Shown one piece after another: positions 1 through 5,286 of a DNA stretch of 6,801 nt. The position numbers and the translations under genes are program-made. Position 1 is the stretch's first letter. Each line of letters starts with the position of its first letter. This DNA comes from an uncultured Erysipelotrichaceae bacterium (GTDB taxonomy: Bacteria; Bacillota_I; Bacilli_A; Erysipelotrichales; Erysipelotrichaceae), in NCBI GenBank assembly GCA_937874965.1, contig CALNCD010000214.1:1-6801 (forward strand), read 5' to 3'. The notes beneath the pieces were generated by a model. That model ran no database searches. It worked only from the letters and a program-made list of their open reading frames with translations, and had not been told where the DNA came from.

Positions 1-2058
1 CAGGCTCTTATGCTCGATCAGCATTTTAAGAGTACACAGGAGATGCTAAGCGATTTCAGTTTTCTTTCGCCTGAGGAAGCTCTGGAGTTTGTGGTTGAGA
101 ATCCGAACCGGATTATCGATCAGATCAAGGAAATATCGCCCATCAAAGATCGGCTGTATACACCGAGTATCGAAGGATCAGATGAAAAACTGAAGGCAAT
201 CTGCTACGAAACGGCGTATGCCCTTTATGGTAATCCGTTGCCTGAAGTCGTTGCAGTCCGGCTGGACCGGGAACTCTCATCGATTATCAAACATGGCTTC
301 GGCGTTATTTACTATATTGCCCACTTGCTGGTGAAGAAGTCGTTGGAAGACGGCTATATTGTCGGCTCACGGGGATCGGTGGGGTCGTCATTGGTAGCGA
401 CAATGGCAAATATCACGGAGGTTAATCCTTTGAAGCCGCATTATGTTTGCCCATCGTGTCAGCATTCTGAGTTTATAAATGACAACTCTGTGGCATCAGG
501 CTACGATCTGCCTGCCAAAACGTGTGAAAAGTGCGGAACTTTGATGCATGGTGATGGACAGAATATTCCGTTTGAAACTTTCCTTGGTTTTGAAGCTGAC
601 AAGGTTCCGGATATTGATCTGAATTTTTCGGGTGAATATCAGGAATTTGCACATGCCTACACAAAAGTTCTGTTTGGCGAACGCTATGTCTACCGTGCTG
701 GAACCATCGGAACTGTCGCTCAAAAAACCGCATTCGGCTATGTTGCCGGTTACTATGAAAACAAGGGTATTCAACCGCTTCATCAAGCGTGGAAAGTTCA
801 TCTGGCAATGGGATGCGAAGGTGTAAAGCGGACGACAGGTCAGCATCCGGGAGGAATTATCGTTATCCCAAGCGATATGGATGTTCATGATTTCACGCCC
901 GTTCAGTACCCTGCCAATAATAAAGCATCCGATTGGAAAACGACGCATTTTGAATTTGCGGATATCCATGATAATGTGTTAAAACTCGATATTCTTGGCC
1001 ATGTGGATCCGACAGCGACGAAAATGCTGGAATCGTTATCCGGTTTAAGTGTCAAGGATATCAATGTGGCTGATCCTAAGACCATGTCCTTGTTCTCGTC
1101 AATAGATGCTCTTGATATTGATAAGCGCCGTTATACGGAGAAAACGGGTGCGGTCGGATTGCCGGAATTCGGTACCCGGTTTGTTCGGAATATGCTTGAA
1201 GTGACTCAACCGAAGAATTTCTCAGAATTGGTTCAGATTTCCGGACTTTCACATGGTACGGATGTCTGGGCAAACAATGCCCAGAATCTCATCATGCATG
1301 AACATAAGGCACTCCATGATGTCATCGGTTGCCGTGATGATATTATGACCTATCTGGTGGCTCATCATCTGCCTTCCAAGAGTTCATTCGATATCATGGA
1401 ATCTGTGCGTAAGGGAAAAGGACTCAAGGAGGAATGGATTGTCTTAATGAAGGAACATGATGTTCCTCAATGGTATATTGATTCGTGCCTCAAGATCAAG
1501 TACATGTTCCCGAAGGCCCATGCCGTCGCCTATGTGACCAGTGCCGTCAGAATTGCCTGGTTCAAAGTTTACCGTCCTCTTGAATACTATGCGGTTTTCT
1601 TCACATTGCGGACCGATGTCTGGGAGATTGAAACATTGGTGAAAGGATCAGAGGCAATTGCAAAGCGGCTGAGTGGAATTCTGGCCCGTCTTAGTGATAA
1701 CCAGCTGAAACGGGAAGTGTCAACCAAGGAACAGAATTTGGTGGATACATTGGAAGTCGCCTTGGAGATGACTCTCAGAGGGTATCAGTTTTCCCCGATT
1801 TCCTTGGAAAAGAGTCTGGCAACGGAGTTCTCCCTTGATCCTGATAATCCTAAGGCAATTCTTGCACCGTTCAAAGTTGTTGAGGGGCTTGGGGATAACG
1901 TGGCTCGCTCAATCGTTGCTCAGCGTCAGGGACAGGCGGATATTTCGAAGAAAGATCTGATGGCACGAAGTGCAATCAACCAGACCCTCGTCAAGAAACT
2001 TGAAGATTTGCATGTACTGGATCAGCTTGATGATGAGAACCAGTTATCCTTCTTCTAG
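1..2058 (+). CDS. polC: DNA polymerase III subunit alpha, Gram-positive PolC type (3' part, 5' end outside window)
   Basis: Replicative DNA polymerase of Bacillota, which extends primers at the fork on the sliding clamp. The reading frame is open from base 1, so the ATG at 10 is internal; 685 residues are visible against about 1,430 in the family, and the OB, exonuclease and PHP parts lie upstream. Numbering from base 1, motifs in order are GSRGSVGSS (122-130), a zinc site CPSC (150-153) plus CEKC (175-178), PDIDLNFSG with catalytic Asp204 and Asp206, RAGTIGTVA, TGQHPGGIIVIP, LKLDILG with the likely third catalytic Asp330, SGLSHGTDVW, GCRDDIM, and MFPKAHAVAY in the fingers. The C-terminus, NQLSFF (680-685), resembles the QLSLF clamp-binding peptide. 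Small departures from the Bacillus sequence as I recall it: GHVDP where GHDDP is usual, and Phe for Leu in the last motif. There is no frameshift, and the catalytic residues are present, so it should be functional. The identification is firm. Confidence 0.97.
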   Translation, partial: QALMLDQHFKSTQEMLSDFSFLSPEEALEFVVENPNRIIDQIKEISPIKDRLYTPSIEGSDEKLKAICYETAYALYGNPLPEVVAVRLDRELSSIIKHGFGVIYYIAHLLVKKSLEDGYIVGSRGSVGSSLVATMANITEVNPLKPHYVCPSCQHSEFINDNSVASGYDLPAKTCEKCGTLMHGDGQNIPFETFLGFEADKVPDIDLNFSGEYQEFAHAYTKVLFGERYVYRAGTIGTVAQKTAFGYVAGYYENKGIQPLHQAWKVHLAMGCEGVKRTTGQHPGGIIVIPSDMDVHDFTPVQYPANNKASDWKTTHFEFADIHDNVLKLDILGHVDPTATKMLESLSGLSVKDINVADPKTMSLFSSIDALDIDKRRYTEKTGAVGLPEFGTRFVRNMLEVTQPKNFSELVQISGLSHGTDVWANNAQNLIMHEHKALHDVIGCRDDIMTYLVAHHLPSKSSFDIMESVRKGKGLKEEWIVLMKEHDVPQWYIDSCLKIKYMFPKAHAVAYVTSAVRIAWFKVYRPLEYYAVFFTLRTDVWEIETLVKGSEAIAKRLSGILARLSDNQLKREVSTKEQNLVDTLEVALEMTLRGYQFSPISLEKSLATEFSLDPDNPKAILAPFKVVEGLGDNVARSIVAQRQGQADISKKDLMARSAINQTLVKKLEDLHVLDQLDDENQLSFF

Positions 2059-2071
2059 GTAGGAGATCCGT

Positions 2072-3184
2072 ATGATTTATTTTGACTACAGTGCCACAGC
2101 TCCTTTGCTTCCTGCCGTTCAAAGCGCAATGAGTGAAGCAGCCAAAACCTACATCGGTAACGCGAATTCCCATTATGCTTTGGGATTTCAAAGCAAAGCA
2201 TATCTTGATCAGTTGACACAGGAGATCCAGACGATCCTGAAGATTGAAGATCATGATCTGATTTTCACCTCTGGAGCCAGTGAATCCAATAATATGGTTG
2301 TGCAGACAATGCGTCGTTTTCCAAAGGAGAAATGCCTAATCACAACGCCGCTTGAACACCCATCAATGATTGCTCCCTTAAGTGTACTTCAGCATGAGGG
2401 CTATCGGGTTGAGTTTGTTGGAATTGATAGGAATGGGCAGGTTGACCTTGCTCATTTGGAGGCGTTGCTACAGACTTCAGCTTCGCTGGTTTCAATTGTC
2501 GCAATGGACTCCGAGACGGGCTGCAAGCAGGATTTAAAGGCAATTGCCGACGTGGTTCATCGCTATCCGGAGGTCTTGTTTCATTCGGATGTGACACAAG
2601 CTCTGGGAAAAATGGATCTGGATTTGACGAAGGTTGATTATGCATCGATGTCTGCCCATAAACTGGGCGGTCCTATCGGGATCGGGTTGCTGATTCATCG
2701 TCGCGGATGTCCGCTAACCAACTTGATTTATGGCGGTACAAGCTTATCGCGTTATCGCTCTTCAACACCTCCTTTGATGCTGATTGCCGGATTGGCTTGT
2801 TCACTTCAGGAAACCTTGGGTCAGCGTGATAACAAGATACAGGTCATCCATCAGATGCTCCGGGATTTCCTCTCCGGTTTTGAAGGTGTCATGATTAATT
2901 CGCCCATCGATTGTTCACCGTATATCTTGAACTTTTCCTGGATCTCCCAGGATTCTCATCGGGTTCAGGCGTGGCTGAGTGATCACGAAGTGTATGTTTC
3001 CTTGAAAAGTGCGTGTTCAATGGATGATGTCCCTTCTCAAAGTGTTCTGGCCCTGACCCAAGACCCAAAACGGGCGTTGACATCAGTTCGATTGAGTTTT
3101 TCAAAGCAAACCACGCTTAATGAAGCCAAGCAGTTCAAGTCCATCTTCAGGGCATGCTATCAGCAATTGGAGGAACATCGATGA
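2072..3184 (+). CDS. Cysteine desulfurase, NifS/IscS-like (class V aminotransferase fold), divergent
   Basis: PLP enzyme expected to take sulfur from L-cysteine as an enzyme-bound persulfide, releasing alanine, for Fe-S clusters or thiolated tRNA and cofactors in the cytoplasm. The 370 residues show the family signatures: N-terminal FDYSATAP, TSGASESNN, EHPS with PLP-stacking His96, HSDVTQALGK with PLP-binding Asp173 and Gln176, SAHKLGGPIGIG with Schiff-base Lys197, and the active-site loop KSACS with persulfide Cys315, followed by VRLSFS. The loop usually written GGGQExGxRSGT is here YGGTSLSRYRSSTPP (220-234), and the first motif has Tyr where Asn is common, so it is a divergent member. The start is ATG at 2072 with AGGAG at 2061-2065, 13 nt after the polC stop, which suggests co-transcription with polC. 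No scaffold gene (iscU/sufU) and no thiI or mnmA is adjacent, so the sulfur acceptor cannot be named. A related PLP lyase is possible, but the Lys and Cys favour a desulfurase. Confidence 0.88.
   Translation: MIYFDYSATAPLLPAVQSAMSEAAKTYIGNANSHYALGFQSKAYLDQLTQEIQTILKIEDHDLIFTSGASESNNMVVQTMRRFPKEKCLITTPLEHPSMIAPLSVLQHEGYRVEFVGIDRNGQVDLAHLEALLQTSASLVSIVAMDSETGCKQDLKAIADVVHRYPEVLFHSDVTQALGKMDLDLTKVDYASMSAHKLGGPIGIGLLIHRRGCPLTNLIYGGTSLSRYRSSTPPLMLIAGLACSLQETLGQRDNKIQVIHQMLRDFLSGFEGVMINSPIDCSPYILNFSWISQDSHRVQAWLSDHEVYVSLKSACSMDDVPSQSVLALTQDPKRALTSVRLSFSKQTTLNEAKQFKSIFRACYQQLEEHR
3169..3173 (+). promoter_or_regulatory. Ribosome binding site for the thioredoxin-like gene
   Basis: GGAGG lies inside the end of the desulfurase gene, 7 nt before the ATG at 3181. 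It decides the start: the in-frame ATG at 3154 lies upstream of this site and would add nine residues before the first beta strand. Confidence 0.8.
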
Positions 3185-3447
3185 AACTGATTGTGATTAC
3201 AGCGTTGTGGTGTCCTTCCTGTCTGCTGATGAAACCGCGGATTCAGAAGGTTCAGGAAAGCATGAGCGCCATAACCTTCGAACATCTTGACTTTGACTTC
3301 GATGAGGATAAAGTCAAAGCTTTGGATATCGGAAAGAAACTGCCGGTTTATATCCTGTATAATGATGAAGGCAATGAAGTCATTCGCTTCAAGGGCGAAA
3401 TGAAAACAGACGAATTGGAGCGTAAGATACATGATGCGATGGATTAG
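3181..3447 (+). CDS. Small cytoplasmic thioredoxin-like protein
   Basis: Thiol-disulfide protein of 88 residues with no signal peptide, so cytoplasmic. It opens directly on a beta strand (MKLIVITALW) leading to the active site WCPSC (Cys11, Cys14). The acidic strand HLDFDFDED matches the central strand of thioredoxins, LPVY carries the expected cis-proline (Pro55), and a terminal helix closes the fold. It is shorter than a classical thioredoxin (about 105 residues), lacking the first strand and helix, and its active site is CPSC rather than CGPC. The ATG overlaps the stop of the desulfurase gene as ATGA, and its own 3' end overlaps the next gene by 17 nt, pointing to translational coupling. 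Known DsbD/CcdA proteins take electrons from a cytoplasmic thioredoxin; I infer this is the dedicated donor for the membrane protein encoded next. It could instead reduce the desulfurase persulfide. Fold assignment is strong, the partner is inference. Confidence 0.87.
   Translation: MKLIVITALWCPSCLLMKPRIQKVQESMSAITFEHLDFDFDEDKVKALDIGKKLPVYILYNDEGNEVIRFKGEMKTDELERKIHDAMD
3417..3420 (+). promoter_or_regulatory. Ribosome binding site for the membrane redox protein
   Basis: GGAG within the thioredoxin-like gene, 10 nt before the ATG at 3431. It supports the upstream start, which gives a basic n-region for the signal peptide. A second possible start, ATG at 3461, has GGGG at 3453-3456 but would remove that basic n-region. 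Confidence 0.55.
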
Positions 3448-4654
3448 AAAACGGGGATTCATGATCGTTTCAGCCATGATGCTGATTCTCTCAATCCTGG
3501 TTGTCCCTGTCAAGGCAGAGTCAGCAATTAAAGTGGATATTTACCTGTTCGGTCAGGATGGCTGTTTGCATTGTGCAGACGAGAAAGCTTTCCTGGACCC
3601 ATATGTCAGTCAAAACACGACCGTCCAGTATCACTACTATGAAGTTCTGAAGGATGACGGCAATGCTCAGCTGATGGCTAAAATCGGTGTAGCTCTGGAT
3701 ATCCCGACGACTTCAACCCCTTTGACAATTATCGGCTCCCAGTATGTCGTCGGTTTTATCAGCGGAACGACTGACCAGCAGATTCTGGATATTATCGCTT
3801 ATTATCAGGAGAATCCGACCCGTTATCGTGATATCGTGGGAGAACTGATCGGTAATAAAAATGTGGGGGATATCGGTGATGATGGTTACACCACAACAAC
3901 ATTCAATATCCCGTTTCTCGGAAAAATTGAAGCAACCAAGGTTTCTCTTCCTTTGCTGGCGCTTGTTATGGGCACATTGGATGGCTTTAATCCTTGTGCA
4001 ATGTGGGCATTGCTGTTTCTGATGTCCATGCTCTTCAATATGGATAATAAGCGTAAAGTCTGGATTCTAGGATTGACCTTTTTGGGAACATCAGCTTTGG
4101 TGTACTTCGGTTTTATGGTGGCCTGGCTGAATCTCGCGACTTATCTCTCCAGTATTCGTCTAATTCAGATAGGTATCGCTGCAGTGGCACTAATCGGCGG
4201 CTTCTATAATCTGCGCAAATATCTTAAAGCCCGCAAGGAAGAGGACGGATGTGAAGTCATTGATGAATCACGCCGTAAACGGATGATGAAGCAAGTGTTG
4301 TCAATCACGTCTCAGAAAGTATTTGTTCTTGCTGTCTTGGGAACAATGGCCCTGGCATTCTTTGTCAATCTTTTTGAACTATTGTGCTCTGCTGGGTTAC
4401 CGATGATCTTTACCCAGATTCTTTCGATGAATGCACTTTCGCCAGTTGAAAACGGCCTGTATCTTTTGATTTACATGATCTGTTATCTCCTGGATGATAT
4501 CATTGTCTTTGCCATCGGTATGTGGACGATGAAGTTAACGGGATTCTCCACGAAATATGCAAAATATTCTCACCTCATCGGGGGAATACTCATGATCGTG
4601 ATTGGTATTCTGATGATTGTCCATCCAGAATGGCTCCGGCTTAGCTTTTCATAA
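3431..4654 (+). CDS. Fused extracytoplasmic thioredoxin/glutaredoxin-like domain and CcdA/DsbD-type membrane electron conduit
   Basis: 407-residue membrane protein expected to carry reducing equivalents from the cytoplasm to disulfides outside the membrane. A signal peptide or anchor covers residues 1-29: basic MMRWIRKR, a hydrophobic core, then VKA before E30. Residues 33-135 form a thioredoxin-fold domain with CLHC (Cys45, Cys48) and a TP cis-proline (Pro97). Six hydrophobic segments follow at about 173-202, 210-234, 244-261, 297-321, 343-366 and 382-397. Segment 1 holds NPCAMW (Cys189) and segment 4 holds LLCSAGLP (Cys319), the positions of the redox cysteines of CcdA and DsbD. Basic loops (NKRKVW; the 262-296 loop rich in Arg and Lys; TKYAKYSH) fit an N-out, C-out topology. 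In E. coli DsbD the thioredoxin domain is C-terminal; here it is N-terminal. An extra Cys274 sits in the long cytoplasmic loop. No cytochrome c gene is nearby, so a role in c-type cytochrome maturation is not indicated. The final acceptor is unknown. Confidence 0.87.
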   Translation: MMRWIRKRGFMIVSAMMLILSILVVPVKAESAIKVDIYLFGQDGCLHCADEKAFLDPYVSQNTTVQYHYYEVLKDDGNAQLMAKIGVALDIPTTSTPLTIIGSQYVVGFISGTTDQQILDIIAYYQENPTRYRDIVGELIGNKNVGDIGDDGYTTTTFNIPFLGKIEATKVSLPLLALVMGTLDGFNPCAMWALLFLMSMLFNMDNKRKVWILGLTFLGTSALVYFGFMVAWLNLATYLSSIRLIQIGIAAVALIGGFYNLRKYLKARKEEDGCEVIDESRRKRMMKQVLSITSQKVFVLAVLGTMALAFFVNLFELLCSAGLPMIFTQILSMNALSPVENGLYLLIYMICYLLDDIIVFAIGMWTMKLTGFSTKYAKYSHLIGGILMIVIGILMIVHPEWLRLSFS

Positions 4655-4719
4655 ATTAGTTCATCTTTGGAAATTAGTATGTGAATGATTGTTTGAACAG
4701 ATGATTCAATGATTTTCAG

Positions 4720-4748
4720 TTGATTATTGGTGTAAAATGTAGTACAAT
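4720..4748 (+). promoter_or_regulatory. Sigma-A-type promoter for rimP-nusA
   Basis: TTGATT at 4720-4725 as -35 and TACAAT at 4743-4748 as -10, separated by exactly 17 nt in an AT-rich stretch. Each box differs from consensus at one or two positions. Initiation would be expected near 4754-4756, giving an untranslated leader of about 60 nt. TAAAAT at 4733-4738 is an alternative -10 but has no good partner. Found by eye and not tested, yet it is the best promoter match in the window and sits in the only sizeable intergenic gap. Confidence 0.7.
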
Positions 4749-4767
4749 AATTGCGTAATAGGAAAAA

Positions 4768-4789
4768 AAGGAGTGGTTAGCCACTCCTT
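4768..4789 (+). promoter_or_regulatory. Leader hairpin in the rimP-nusA 5' untranslated region
   Basis: Perfect 9-bp stem, AAGGAGTGG (4768-4776) with CCACTCCTT (4781-4789), around a TTAG loop. It lies between the predicted transcription start and the rimP ribosome binding site. Downstream on the + strand the bases are only moderately T-rich (ATCTATTGTCTT), so it is a poor + strand terminator. On the - strand the stem overlaps and is followed by a run of seven T (complement of 4763-4769), which would look like a terminator for antisense transcription. The 5' arm contains a Shine-Dalgarno-like AAGGAG, and the 3' arm can also pair with the true one at 4803-4808. Confidence 0.6.
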
Positions 4790-4802
4790 ATCTATTGTCT
4801 TA

Positions 4803-4808
4803 AAGGAG
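4803..4808 (+). promoter_or_regulatory. Ribosome binding site of rimP, deciding a GTG start
   Basis: AAGGAG, 8 nt before GTG at 4817. The in-frame TTG at 4820 would be 11 nt away, so GTG is the better start. The same six bases are complementary to CTCCTT at 4784-4789 in the leader hairpin. Confidence 0.8.
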
Positions 4809-4816
4809 ATGAACTC

Positions 4817-5281
4817 GTGTTGATTGATGAAATTGGGCCGCTTTTACAAGAGAAACTGGATCAGGATGGAATTGAGTTGGTGGATTGCTTGTGGACGTCA
4901 ATGGGGCATTTGAAGGTTTTGCAGGTTCAAATTGCTTTTACAGATGGAAGTATGGATCTGGATACCTGTGCAATGGTTTCTGAGTACCTGTCTGCTCGTT
5001 TGGATGAGGTTAATCTGTATGATTTCGAATACAGTCTTGAGGTTTGTTCGCCTGGTGCTGAACGTCCTTTGAAACAGGAGCGGGATCTTGAGCGTGCGCT
5101 TGGTTCGATGGTCAGTGTCAAGCTGAAGGCAGCGCGGGATGGGTTCGATGAAGTTCTGGGCACATTGAAGTCAATCGATTCAGAACATCTTACGATAGAA
5201 ATACGGGTCAAACATGCGTTAAAGCAGTTTATTGTTAAAAGAGAGGAGATTGCAAGCGTCCGGCTTGCTGTAAAGGTTTAG
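4817..5281 (+). CDS. rimP: Ribosome maturation factor RimP
   Basis: Cytoplasmic assembly factor for the 30S ribosomal subunit, known in Bacillus as YlxS. The 154 residues match the usual size. The N-terminal alpha/beta domain covers roughly residues 1-75 and ends in the family hallmark at 72-85, YSLEVCSPGAERPL (usually written with SSPG and a small residue before RPL). The C-terminal SH3-like domain follows, with LGTLKSIDSEHLTIEI as its core and VKREEIASVRLAVKV at the end, as expected for the strands that bind S12 in characterised RimP proteins. The start is GTG with a strong ribosome binding site. It is the first gene after the promoter at 4720-4748 and its stop lies 5 nt before nusA, so the two are co-transcribed, the standard arrangement across bacteria. 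Nothing appears broken. Confidence 0.95.
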   Translation: MLIDEIGPLLQEKLDQDGIELVDCLWTSMGHLKVLQVQIAFTDGSMDLDTCAMVSEYLSARLDEVNLYDFEYSLEVCSPGAERPLKQERDLERALGSMVSVKLKAARDGFDEVLGTLKSIDSEHLTIEIRVKHALKQFIVKREEIASVRLAVKV

Positions 5282-5286
5282 CACTT

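Larger units (their letters stand above)
4655..4816 (+). other. Intergenic region between the redox cassette and rimP
   Basis: 162 bp, AT-rich, with no gene visible. Its first part (4655-4719) has only weak repeats: AAATTAGT at 4653-4660 (starting in the upstream stop codon) and 4671-4678, and a 5-bp inverted repeat TTGAA/TTCAA at 4693-4709. I see no convincing intrinsic terminator for the upstream genes there. The second part holds the rimP-nusA promoter, the leader hairpin and the ribosome binding site. Confidence 0.7.

Noticed and set aside
10..12. ATG at 10 as the start of polC
   Set aside because: The same frame is open back to base 1 and the protein begins in mid-domain, so this is an internal methionine of a gene cut by the window edge.
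496..969. Antisense frames opposite polC (also 473-808)
   Set aside because: The + strand is clearly coding for conserved PolC palm motifs, and the antisense proteins show no domain or plausible start signal.
3154..3180. Upstream ATG at 3154 as the start of the thioredoxin-like gene
   Set aside because: It lies before the GGAGG at 3169-3173, has no good ribosome binding site of its own, and adds nine residues that do not fit the fold.
4653..4678. Direct repeat AAATTAGT, two copies 18 bp apart
   Set aside because: Two short AT-rich copies, one of which begins in a stop codon, are not enough to support a protein-binding site or attachment site.
4693..4709. TTGAA/TTCAA inverted repeat as an operator or terminator
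   Set aside because: Only 5 bp per arm with a 7-nt gap in AT-rich sequence, and no T-run directly after; expected by chance.
4768..4800. Leader hairpin as a + strand intrinsic terminator for the upstream cassette
   Set aside because: The following bases are interrupted by A, C and G instead of forming a T-run, and the stem lies downstream of the likely rimP promoter; a weak attenuator role cannot be excluded.
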